Below, one piece after another: positions 14,870 through 22,104 of a stretch of DNA of 30,569 bases. Below the pieces are notes generated by a model. The model was not told the DNA's origin. It did no database searches and worked only from the letters and a program-made list of their open reading frames with translations. Source of the stretch: Opitutaceae bacterium UBA3033. GTDB lineage: Bacteria; Verrucomicrobiota; Verrucomicrobiia; Opitutales; Opitutaceae. The stretch covers positions 2,984 through 33,552 of the forward strand of contig DFDG01000098.1 in the NCBI GenBank assembly GCA_002367815.1. The letters run 5' to 3'. Numbering within the stretch: the first letter of the stretch is position 1; every line of letters starts with the position of its first letter. The position numbers and the translations under genes are program-made.

Positions 14870-15889
14870 ATGTCTTCCGACCTCCGTGACCAATACAGCC
14901 GGCCGCTGCGCGATTTGCGCATCTCCGTTACGGATCGTTGCAATTTTCGTTGTCCCTATTGCATGCCCAAGGAGGTGTTTGGGGCCGATCACGCATTTCT
15001 GGCCAACCCCCAGTTGGTCAATCTCGACGAACTCCGAAGGATTGTGCGGTCTTTTCGAGAACTGGGCGTTGAAAAAGTGCGCCTGACGGGCGGCGAACCG
15101 CTGTTGCGCCCGGATCTGGCTCAGATTGTCCACATGTTGAAACAGGATTTAGGCATGCCGGACGTGGCCTTGACTACGAATGGATGGCTACTCGAAAAAC
15201 ATGCGGCGGCGTTGCGCGATGCCGGGTTGGATCGGATCAATGTTTCGGTTGATTCCCTCGATGAAACCAAGGCTGGCATCATGAATGGTTTGGGCTTCAA
15301 GGTGAGCCGCGTTTTGCAAGGCATCGATGCCGCCGCGGCACTCGGTCTACCGATAAAGATCAATTGTGTCGTGCAGCACGGGGTCAACGACGACGAGCTG
15401 TTGAACCTCTGTGACTATTTTCGCGAGCGGGGCCATGCCTTGCGCTTCATTGAATTCATGGATGTGGGCAACACCAACCATTGGACCTCCGATCAAGTTG
15501 TGCCCGCCCTCGCCATCATCGCGCAGATTCATGAGCAGTGGCCGATTGAAGCGGTGGGGCCAGCCTATCGCGGGGAAGTTGCCTCCCGCTACCGCTATCG
15601 CGATAGCAAAGGAGAAATCGGCATCATCAGCTCGGTCACCGAACCTTTTTGCAAAGACTGCCACCGCGCCCGTTTGTCGGCCGACGGGAAACTTTACACC
15701 TGCCTCTTTGCGACCGAGGGCCATGATTTACTCGGGCAAGTGCGCCAAGGGATGAACGACGCAGAACTGACCCGAGTGGTAAGCAATATTTGGCAGGGAC
15801 GCCACGACCGCTACTCCGACGAACGTGCGGACCTGTTGGCTAAAAAAGTGCCCCGCGCCAAAGTGGAAATGAGCTACATCGGCGGGTGA
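14870..15889 (+). CDS. moaA: GTP 3',8-cyclase MoaA (radical SAM)
   Basis: First enzyme of Moco synthesis: radical-SAM cyclisation of GTP. ATG 14870 gives 339 residues beginning MSSDLRDQYSRPLRDLRISV, the standard N-terminus. The N-terminal cluster motif is CNFRCPYC (CxxxCxxC), with TGGEPLLRPD for SAM binding. The C-terminal cluster is CxxCx13C in FCKDCHRARLSADGKLYTC. The protein ends in the functional diglycine (SYIGG). It is convergent with the membrane-protein gene at 15967-16839, separated by two hairpin repeats. Confidence 0.96.
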   Translation: MSSDLRDQYSRPLRDLRISVTDRCNFRCPYCMPKEVFGADHAFLANPQLVNLDELRRIVRSFRELGVEKVRLTGGEPLLRPDLAQIVHMLKQDLGMPDVALTTNGWLLEKHAAALRDAGLDRINVSVDSLDETKAGIMNGLGFKVSRVLQGIDAAAALGLPIKINCVVQHGVNDDELLNLCDYFRERGHALRFIEFMDVGNTNHWTSDQVVPALAIIAQIHEQWPIEAVGPAYRGEVASRYRYRDSKGEIGIISSVTEPFCKDCHRARLSADGKLYTCLFATEGHDLLGQVRQGMNDAELTRVVSNIWQGRHDRYSDERADLLAKKVPRAKVEMSYIGG

Positions 15890-15897
15890 GGAGAATA

Positions 15898-15962
15898 TAG
15901 GGCGGGATCGCCAGATCCCGCCTTGAAAGTCCGAAGGTGGGGGGCCGGCGACCCCACCCTAC
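15898..15962. repeat. Inverted pair of REP-like hairpins after moaA
   Basis: The left unit TAGGGCGGGATCGCCAG has a perfect 9-bp stem (15901-15909 with 15914-15922). The right unit is on the opposite strand, begins GTAGGGTGGGGTCGCCGG there, and has a 7-bp stem (15936-15942 with 15952-15958). Both fit TAGGGYGGGRTCGCC, so this is one REP and its inverted partner, 13 bp apart. The site lies between two convergent genes and could act as a bidirectional terminator. Confidence 0.65.
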
Positions 15963-15966
15963 ATTC

Positions 15967-16839
15967 TCACTGATAACTCACACTGCGGCCAAGGTAGTTC
16001 AGTAGCCAGATTTCCTTCCAGACTCGATAACGGCCGGCCTGGGTGATCTTGCCGTATTCCTCCCGCTCGGAGTGCGGATTGAGAAAACCCAACTGCGTGT
16101 TCAGTTGATCAAGCTCGTGCTGCTGCGCGTTGAGATCGGTCAATGGATCCGCATCAAATGCGACCAAGGTTTCGCCCGCGATGCGCTTGCGATGTAGTTT
16201 AAGCAAACTGGTCAAAGCCCGGCGCCAGGGGAACCGCTCGACAAACCAGTTTTCCGGATAGAAGCCAGCAAAGGGAATGTAGAAATTATCCGTCACGTAA
16301 CGGGTGCCGTCCCCGGTCAGGGAAACCAGGGAATAACAGACTGAAACCATCCCCGTCGCCTGCGGCAGAAAAGTAACCTGCACGCGCACGCGGGCTGCTT
16401 CGTCCTGATAAACCGACCCGCGCAAATAAATGCCGCCCCCGATTTCTGCTTTCAATGATTGCACTTGTTTGAAGCCCTGGGCCCGCAACCATTCGCGCAC
16501 CTTGAGCAAGCGGGGATGAGTGGGCCATTCCTCACCGCTTTGATTTACGGCGTAGCGGGGAAACAAAGGCAACGAACTGACGCTGAGGGCTTGGATGCCG
16601 AGCCAATTGTAGAGGGTTTCGCCTAAAAACCAGATTAACAGGAATAAGATAACCAACACCCAAAGCGGCCGGTTGATCAGGTTGAAATCCACCGAAATTT
16701 GCGCGGCACCAAAACCAAATATGATCCAGCGCATCCAGCGCACGAATATGGCAATCACCGGCGAACCGGTGCGCTGGTTGATCTGAACCAGCACGATGGT
16801 AATCACAATGGTGGCGAGAAGGAAATAGGAGGGCTCCAT
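15967..16839 (-). CDS. Membrane protein of unknown function
   Basis: 290 residues. I do not recognise a family. There are two to three hydrophobic segments in the first ~95 residues (SYFLLATIVITIVLV, a weaker FGFGAAQISVDF region, and LWVLVILFLLIWFLGETLY). A mainly soluble domain follows, rich in beta-type sequence (residues ~110-210, for example GGGIYLRGSVYQDEAARVRV). A charged, helix-prone tail completes it (DLNAQQHELDQLNTQL). It looks like an N-terminally anchored inner-membrane protein with a cytosolic domain. It lies 93 bp after dnaN on the same strand and may share its transcript. Confidence 0.8.
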   Translation of the reverse strand: MEPSYFLLATIVITIVLVQINQRTGSPVIAIFVRWMRWIIFGFGAAQISVDFNLINRPLWVLVILFLLIWFLGETLYNWLGIQALSVSSLPLFPRYAVNQSGEEWPTHPRLLKVREWLRAQGFKQVQSLKAEIGGGIYLRGSVYQDEAARVRVQVTFLPQATGMVSVCYSLVSLTGDGTRYVTDNFYIPFAGFYPENWFVERFPWRRALTSLLKLHRKRIAGETLVAFDADPLTDLNAQQHELDQLNTQLGFLNPHSEREEYGKITQAGRYRVWKEIWLLNYLGRSVSYQ

Positions 16840-16932
16840 GATGTAACGAGGGCTTGCTACGAAAACCTAACCATCTTTGTCCAATAGTCCACCCTTGCGG
16901 ACGCCGGGCGGCTTCGCAGCAAATTCTGTGCT

Positions 16933-18057
16933 TCAACTCAGCCGGACTGGCATGATCACACAGATGAAGCTTTCCAGCGTTTTGAAAACACCGGGGCTGA
17001 CCTCATCTTTCACTTCAAAAAAGACCTCGTCCTTATTCAAGGCACGGAGTGGATCCATCACAAATTGCGGGTTGAATGCGACCTGCAGGTCCGGACCACT
17101 GTAGCCAATCGCCATCGATTCGTGTGCTTCGCCGAAGTCGGGACTCTGGGCCGTGATTTCCAGCAGATTGCTGCTGATCTTAATTTTCACCGAATTGGCC
17201 TTCTCGCTGCAAACCAGCGCCGCACGATGCACACACTGGAGGAATAGTTCACGCTCCAGCTTGATGCGCTGGTGGGTCTCTTTCGGAATAACCTGTTGGT
17301 AATTCGGATAATTTCCCTCCACCACTTTCGAATAAAGGTAGATGCTGTCGATCAAACCACTGCCATCCTTGTCGGTGCCAATTTGGAAAGCAGCGCGACG
17401 ATCATTGAAATTGATTTTTAGTTTTTCCCCTTTGTCGAGTAGGCGCAAGAGTTCGCCCACGGTCTTGGCCGGCAGAATAATTGCCCCAGAGGAATCGGTG
17501 GGCACTTCCATCTCTTTCGAGATGTGGGCAAGACGCCGGCCATCGGTTGCCACCAAGGTTAGTTTGCCGTCCTTGAAGTTAAAATACACACCATTGAGGA
17601 TGTAACGGGTCTCATCGCTGGATTGCGCATAAGCCACACTTTTGAGCATCGCAGTGAGCTCGGCTTGCTCGAGCGTGAATGATTTTTCTTCTCCAAACTC
17701 AGGCAAAGGAGGAAAATCTTCCTGGCCAATGCCCATAATCCGGAAATTGGAACCACCTGATGTGAGTTTCACTTGGTGATTAGGGGATGCGTCCACCGTT
17801 ACGTCCACATTGGGCAATTCGCGCACAATCCCGGCCAAACGTTTGACCGGCAGGGTGACAGACCCAGTTTCTTTGACTTCGGCCTTGATCTTGCAGCGAA
17901 TGCCCAGATCTAGATTGGTCGTGGTGAGGGATATTTGGTCCTTTTCCGCTTCGATCAGCACATTACTCAGAATGGGCATAGTGGCTTTGGAGCCGACCAC
18001 GTTGAGTACTTGGGCAAGGCCGTTGGCGAAATGATCGCGATTAATTTTGAATTTCAT
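16933..18057 (-). CDS. dnaN: DNA polymerase III subunit beta (sliding clamp)
   Basis: Ring-shaped processivity clamp of the replicative polymerase. It has 374 residues, close to the usual ~366, with three clamp domains. Recognisable pieces are LSNVLIEAEKDQISLTTTNL, SVTLPVKRLAGIVRELP, FPPLPEF, YILNGVYFNFKDGKLTLVAT with DGRRL, the third-domain NPQFVMDPLRAL, and the C-terminus VIMPVRLS (consensus YxIMPMRL). dnaA is not adjacent within the window. The 224-bp AT-rich region upstream should contain its promoter. Confidence 0.97.
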   Translation of the reverse strand: MKFKINRDHFANGLAQVLNVVGSKATMPILSNVLIEAEKDQISLTTTNLDLGIRCKIKAEVKETGSVTLPVKRLAGIVRELPNVDVTVDASPNHQVKLTSGGSNFRIMGIGQEDFPPLPEFGEEKSFTLEQAELTAMLKSVAYAQSSDETRYILNGVYFNFKDGKLTLVATDGRRLAHISKEMEVPTDSSGAIILPAKTVGELLRLLDKGEKLKINFNDRRAAFQIGTDKDGSGLIDSIYLYSKVVEGNYPNYQQVIPKETHQRIKLERELFLQCVHRAALVCSEKANSVKIKISSNLLEITAQSPDFGEAHESMAIGYSGPDLQVAFNPQFVMDPLRALNKDEVFFEVKDEVSPGVFKTLESFICVIMPVRLS

Positions 18058-18281
18058 GGATGCGCGGGGCGAAAAGGTAGGTAACTAACAAAGTCTAAAA
18101 GAATATCTCTTCAATAGATAATTCTATCCGTATTCATATGAACGGGGAAAAACCACAGTAACAAGGTTCTTTCACTCTTAAAATAAGCAATGTTTGCGTG
18201 GTGAAGAACAAAGAATAACTGACCAATAAACCATGAGTTATGCGCAACCGTAAAGTTGTTGGTGTATTGCCGGGGGATTAT
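18058..18281. promoter_or_regulatory. AT-rich region upstream of dnaN, with two near-DnaA-box sequences
   Basis: 224 bp between the pssA stop and dnaN start, visibly richer in A and T than the flanking genes. It contains TTATGCGCA (18238-18246) and TTATTCACC (18278-18286), each one mismatch from the DnaA box TTATNCACA. The second overlaps the pssA stop. The region must contain the dnaN promoter. Replication-origin activity is only a possibility, because two imperfect boxes are weak evidence and dnaA is not seen nearby. Confidence 0.35.
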
Positions 18282-19172
18282 TCACCCGCTTTTGGCATTA
18301 GCTTTGTTGGGGGTCTTCCGGCCTTTCCTTAGATGACGAAACAGGCCGTAAAAAATATACGCGAGGGCGAGGATCAGGATGGCTATCTCCTTGAGCAACA
18401 CCATCAAACCAGCCGCGGCAAGAAACAGGATAAATGGGCCGGTTTTGGTTGTGGTTTGAAGGTCTATTTTTTTGCCACTGGGATAGCGCACACTGCTGAC
18501 CATCAAGATGGCGATCAGTATCATCAGAAAAGGCAGGACTAGGGCCCAGCGGTTCAAGGATTTGTCATCATTGGCCAAGTGAATGAGAAATAATACCAAT
18601 GAGCCCACCGTGCCGGCGGCAGCCGGAACCGGCAGACCGATGAAATCCTTGCTCAAATCGGAAGTTTTCCGGTGCAGCAATGGATTAGTGATGACGTTGA
18701 AGCGGGCGAGGCGGATTGCCGCACATAGAAGATAGATAAAGCCCACAAACCAACCGACATTACGAAACCACATGATCCCTTGGGTTGGTGAGATGATGAA
18801 AAAGAACATCATGAGGGCCGGGGCGATGCCGAAAGAGATGATGTCGGCGAGGGAATCAAACTCTGCGCCAAAGAGGGATTCGCGACCACCCATGCGTGCC
18901 AGGCGGCCATCAAGGGTATCAAACGCGGCTGCTCCCAGAATAAACCAGACTGCATTGCGATAATGGTCCGTGGGCAGTTCACCAAGATAGAGACCATCAA
19001 TAGCGGTTTCAGCCAGCCGCGCTTGGATGCAATTAATCACCGCCATGAAGCCGCAAAACAAATTACCCGCCGTCATCAGGTTGGGCAAAAAGTAGATCCT
19101 GCTCGCCCGGGTGACGTTGTAGGGATTTTCCGGATCCTCCGGATCTCCGGCGGGGTGGTTGTGCTCGGCCAT
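18282..19172 (-). CDS. pssA: CDP-diacylglycerol--serine O-phosphatidyltransferase
   Basis: Membrane CDP-alcohol phosphatidyltransferase that makes phosphatidylserine, the precursor of phosphatidylethanolamine. It has 296 residues. The full catalytic motif DGx2ARx8Gx3Dx3D is visible: DGRLARMGGRESLFGAEFDS followed by LAD. It begins with a charged cytosolic leader (~28 residues), then FLPNLMTAGNLFCGFMAV, and has about seven helices plus a basic tail. Type II Pss is indicated by the early LPNLMTxGN block. It starts 4 bp after a RelE-like gene with which it is probably cotranscribed. No psd gene is in view. Confidence 0.93.
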   Translation of the reverse strand: MAEHNHPAGDPEDPENPYNVTRASRIYFLPNLMTAGNLFCGFMAVINCIQARLAETAIDGLYLGELPTDHYRNAVWFILGAAAFDTLDGRLARMGGRESLFGAEFDSLADIISFGIAPALMMFFFIISPTQGIMWFRNVGWFVGFIYLLCAAIRLARFNVITNPLLHRKTSDLSKDFIGLPVPAAAGTVGSLVLFLIHLANDDKSLNRWALVLPFLMILIAILMVSSVRYPSGKKIDLQTTTKTGPFILFLAAAGLMVLLKEIAILILALAYIFYGLFRHLRKGRKTPNKANAKSG

Positions 19173-19176
19173 AAGA

Positions 19177-19533
19177 TTAATTCTTGGTCAGACTCTCGAG
19201 GTACTTCCAAAATTTGGAATGTTGCTCCACCAGTTGTTGTTCGGTCACCGGCAGTTTGTTGCGCAGCAGAAAATCCTCCAGGGAATTGCGATGCAGGATA
19301 TAGTGAGTGTGCAAAATCTGGTCCTCCCGGGCCTCAAAATAAAAACGATAATCACCTGCCCGCAGGCGGTAGAATATTTTGCCGCCCCGATTAAACCGCC
19401 CCAGCGGTTCGCGGGGATGTTCCAGATCGGAAGGCTTCAGATTGCTGATCGGTTCAATGAGTTCGAGCTGCACCAAGGTATCGAGCGCGTTTAGCTCGTG
19501 CAGACTCTGCTCGGAAAATGTGACTTGATACAT
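19177..19533 (-). CDS. RelE/ParE-superfamily-like protein without a partner antitoxin
   Basis: 118 residues. The first ~75 follow the RelE/ParE pattern: an N-terminal strand YQVTFSEQSLHELNAL, a helix LIEPISNLKP, then GRFNRGGKIFYRLRAGDY and RFYFEARED, which matches the RG..YRLRVGDYRIYFE block of that superfamily. A C-terminal extension of ~40 residues is charged and helical. No small antitoxin ORF lies on either side. Downstream, 4 bp away, is pssA; upstream is the divergent EF-hand gene. A domesticated, non-toxic housekeeping role is possible. The fold assignment is by pattern only. Confidence 0.6.
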   Translation of the reverse strand: MYQVTFSEQSLHELNALDTLVQLELIEPISNLKPSDLEHPREPLGRFNRGGKIFYRLRAGDYRFYFEAREDQILHTHYILHRNSLEDFLLRNKLPVTEQQLVEQHSKFWKYLESLTKN

Positions 19534-19618
19534 GATAGTGCGAAGCGGTGAGGAACCGGGTTGTAACCACCGGTCACAACCGGCGTCTTGATGGTATTAA
19601 CCCTTAATCCTGTTACCA

Positions 19619-20293
19619 ATGAAAAAGACTGAATTAACCTCCCTCCTTGCCGTCGCAACGCTATTCCTCTTGGCGGGCAGCAGTTATACCAACGCGCAAC
19701 CAGCTGCAGGGCCGACCGATGATGGACCCCGGATGAGGGGCCGTGAACAATTTGATCTGAATAAGGATGGCCAGATCGATGACACCGAGCGCGCCGCGGC
19801 CGAGCAGCACATGCGGGCCAAGCTATGGGAAAACCCGAAATTTATAGAGCGCGCCGATCTGAATAAGGATGGCCAAGTCAGCGATACAGAATGGGCCGTT
19901 GCTAAAGAAAAATTCAAGGACCATCACCAAAATCGCAGGAAGCATGGCCGCATGCGGGACGGTGAGATGCGCCACGCCAAGGGCCCCCAACGGGGTGGCC
20001 CAATGGATGATCCTGCGTTCCACCATGGTTACATGATGGGTAAATTTGATGCCAATGAGGACGGTAAACTCGACGACACGGAGCAGGTGACAGCCCACAC
20101 GGCCATGGCGGCTAAAAAACGGGCCCAAATGGAGAAGCAACTCGCGCGTTTGAAGTCTGTCGATGCCGACAACGACGGTAAGATTAGTGATTCCGAGTGG
20201 GCCGCGGCCCGAGAAAAATTCAAAGCAGAGCATCCCGGGATGAAAGATCGGGGATCACATGGCCCTGGTTCCGAATCACCGCCGGAAGAATAA
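19619..20293 (+). CDS. Secreted protein with four EF-hand calcium-binding loops
   Basis: 224 residues. The Sec-type signal peptide is MKKTELTSLLAVATLFLLAG with probable cleavage near TNA-QP (residue ~26). Four complete 12-residue EF loops are DLNKDGQIDDTE (46-57), DLNKDGQVSDTE (80-91), DANEDGKLDDTE (144-155) and DADNDGKISDSE (182-193). They are arranged as two pairs joined by a basic, His/Arg/Gly-rich linker (~101-140). The protein is expected to bind Ca2+ in the periplasm or outside. The first two loops share an identical 20-bp DNA stretch about 102 bp apart, a sign of internal duplication. It is transcribed away from the RelE-like gene across an 85-bp spacer and followed by a strong hairpin. 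Confidence 0.85.
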   Translation: MKKTELTSLLAVATLFLLAGSSYTNAQPAAGPTDDGPRMRGREQFDLNKDGQIDDTERAAAEQHMRAKLWENPKFIERADLNKDGQVSDTEWAVAKEKFKDHHQNRRKHGRMRDGEMRHAKGPQRGGPMDDPAFHHGYMMGKFDANEDGKLDDTEQVTAHTAMAAKKRAQMEKQLARLKSVDADNDGKISDSEWAAAREKFKAEHPGMKDRGSHGPGSESPPEE

Positions 20294-20320
20294 ACGTAAC
20301 CTTTCACCGGTTTCATCAGC

Positions 20321-20355
20321 GAAAGACGGCGGCACCTGCGGGGCCGCCGTCTTTC
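20321..20355 (+). terminator. Transcription terminator after the EF-hand gene
   Basis: A perfect 13-bp stem (20321-20333 with 20343-20355) encloses a 9-nt loop, ACCTGCGGG. The arms end in GAAAG/CTTTC, giving an A-rich left arm and T-containing right arm followed by GTGTTTC. It lies 28 bp after the EF-hand stop and 38 bp before the next gene, as expected for an intrinsic terminator. The symmetrical arms could also work on the other strand. Confidence 0.8.
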
Positions 20356-20392
20356 GTGTTTCAATCGGCCGCCGGCGAGTCACACTCATTCC

Positions 20393-21607
20393 ATGCCAGT
20401 TACCCTTTCAGACATTAAAGCCGCTCGGCGCCGAATCAGTTCGGGCATCACCAAGACTCCTTGCGCCGAGTCTATTCCACTGTCCGAAATCACCGGCGCC
20501 CGCATCTTCTGCAAACTAGATAATTTTCAGCGCACCGGATCTTTCAAGGAACGTGGTGCGCGCAATGCGTTGCTGCAGTTGACTCCCACGCAACGCAAAA
20601 CGGGCGTGGTGGCGGCCAGCGCCGGCAATCATGCGTTGGGCCTGGCCTACCACGGCAAACTGCTGGGCATACCTGTTACCGTGGTAATGCCCGACTATGC
20701 GCCGTTGATCAAAATCACCACCAGCCAAAGGCTTGGGGCCAAGGTGATCGTGCAAGGCAGAGACTTTGTTGAAGCGCGGGCGCTGGCCGATGAATTGTCC
20801 GTCAAACATGGTTTAAAATACATCCATGGTTTTGATCACGATGACATCATCGCGGGTCAAGGGACGATGGGGCTCGAAATTCTTGAGCAGGTGCGGGATG
20901 TCGATGCGATTGTTTGTCCGATCGGCGGCGGTGGCTTGATCGCGGGTTTAGCCATCGCGGTAAAATCGCTACGACCCAAAGTGCGAATCATTGGGGTGGA
21001 GAGCGAGGCCACGCAGAATTTTGCAGCGGCGTTAAAAGCCGGGAAACCGGTTATGCAATCGAGACGCCCCACTTTGGCCGATGGTCTCGCGACGTTAACC
21101 GTGGGTGCCAACGCTTTCGCCCTTGCCCGCAAACAGGTTGATGAAGTGGTGAGTGTGAGCGAGGACTCTATCGCTCTGGCTATTCTGCGCATGGTCGAGC
21201 TTGAAAAAACCGTGGTTGAAGGCGCGGCCGCCACCACGTTGGCCGCGATGATGGCAGGCAAGTTGCCCAAGTTCGCAGGTAAGAAAGTCGTTCTCGCCAT
21301 CTGTGGCGGCAACATCGATCCGGCAGTGCTCAGCCGCATTATTGAAGGAGGGCTGGTCAGTGATGGCCGCCTCACCCGATTTACCGCCCGCATCAGCGAC
21401 CGCCCGGGTGGGTTGGCCCGCCTCACCCGCGTGATCGCCGACAGCGGAGCGAGCGTAAAAAACATTGAGCACGATCGCGCCTTTAGCGGCTCCGATGTCT
21501 CGGCGGTGCATGTGGTTTGCACCGTGGAAACACGGGACCGCAAACATATCGCGGCGTTGCACCGGGCGCTGAAGAAAAATGGGTTTCCCTTGGTGGTGAC
21601 GAAATGA
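20393..21607 (+). CDS. ilvA: Threonine ammonia-lyase with C-terminal ACT domain
   Basis: PLP-dependent deaminase of threonine (and serine) to 2-oxobutanoate. It has 404 residues. PLP lysine K52 lies in NFQRTGSFKERGA, the substrate and phosphate loops in AASAGNHALGLA and CPIGGGGLIAGLA, and the late Ser/Cys site in AICGGNIDP. Residues ~330-404 form a single ACT domain (RFTARISDRPGGLARLTRVI). This short layout (catalytic + one ACT) fits the ~400-residue threonine dehydratase subgroup and not the two-ACT E. coli IlvA (514 residues). It could therefore be catabolic (tdcB-like) or serve isoleucine synthesis. The stop is overlapped by a candidate start of the transposase gene (ATGA). Confidence 0.9.
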   Translation: MPVTLSDIKAARRRISSGITKTPCAESIPLSEITGARIFCKLDNFQRTGSFKERGARNALLQLTPTQRKTGVVAASAGNHALGLAYHGKLLGIPVTVVMPDYAPLIKITTSQRLGAKVIVQGRDFVEARALADELSVKHGLKYIHGFDHDDIIAGQGTMGLEILEQVRDVDAIVCPIGGGGLIAGLAIAVKSLRPKVRIIGVESEATQNFAAALKAGKPVMQSRRPTLADGLATLTVGANAFALARKQVDEVVSVSEDSIALAILRMVELEKTVVEGAAATTLAAMMAGKLPKFAGKKVVLAICGGNIDPAVLSRIIEGGLVSDGRLTRFTARISDRPGGLARLTRVIADSGASVKNIEHDRAFSGSDVSAVHVVCTVETRDRKHIAALHRALKKNGFPLVVTK

Positions 21608-21630
21608 ATAAAGGGGGCACAGGCGTTGGG

Positions 21631-22104
21631 ATGCCCCAACGAATCATAGGTAGGGCACAACCTCCGGGTGTGCCGGTTAGAAAAGGGCTACATCACCTAA
21701 CGCCCGCTTGGGTTAAACCGGGGGCATGTTTTTTTATAACCATTTGCGGTAAGCAACGGAAAGAAAACCAACTCTGCTTCCAAGAGGTATCAAAAGTGGT
21801 ATTTGAAGCCGCCCGGCACTATCACGATGATAATGGCTGGTATTTAAAGCTTATGCTTCTGATGCCAGACCACCGGCATGCGATACTTGCGCCTGCCCCA
21901 GACAAGAATCTGGCGAAAGTAATTGGAAACAGGAAGCGATATATCGCCAGCAAAACCAAAGTAACATGGCAGAAGGATTTCTTTGATCATCGCTTGCGCT
22001 CAGTTGAAAGCAGCGCCGAAAAAACAGTTTATATTTTAGCCAATCCCGTCCGGACGGGGTTATTGAATCATAGCGAAATATGGCCATTTATTTTACAACC
22101 TTGA
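21631..22104 (+). CDS. REP-associated tyrosine transposase (RAYT, IS200-like Y1 family)
   Basis: Single-strand-specific HUH-type transposase that acts on REP hairpins. The core runs from LHHLTPAWVKPGACFFITI to FFDHRLR and YILANPVRTGLL. The metal-binding HUH motif is MPDHRHAIL, with arginine in the middle where a hydrophobic residue is usual. The probable catalytic tyrosine is in VYILANPV. Length is about 144-166 residues depending on the start: ATG 21604, ATG 21631 or GTG 21670. I list 21631, but homology begins only near 21680. Codon use is AT-richer than in neighbouring genes, which suggests transfer. The 3' end overlaps the listed start of the amidase by 25 bp. Confidence 0.8.
   Translation: MPQRIIGRAQPPGVPVRKGLHHLTPAWVKPGACFFITICGKQRKENQLCFQEVSKVVFEAARHYHDDNGWYLKLMLLMPDHRHAILAPAPDKNLAKVIGNRKRYIASKTKVTWQKDFFDHRLRSVESSAEKTVYILANPVRTGLLNHSEIWPFILQP
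21649..21678 (+). repeat. Left REP of the RAYT unit
   Basis: Begins GGTAGGGCACAACCTCCGGG and continues TGTGCCGGTT. The stem GGCACA/TGTGCC carries the GTAG head on its 5' side, the classic REP layout of a conserved tetranucleotide next to a hairpin. It overlaps the N-terminal part of the transposase reading frame, and one possible GTG start (21670) lies inside the hairpin. Confidence 0.7.

Noticed and set aside
19177..19533. Complete toxin-antitoxin module
   Set aside because: Only the RelE-like member is present; no small antitoxin gene lies on either side.
20857..21660. 267-codon minus-strand frame
   Set aside because: It is antisense to threonine ammonia-lyase, Thr/Ala/Arg/Ser-rich, with no recognisable domain.
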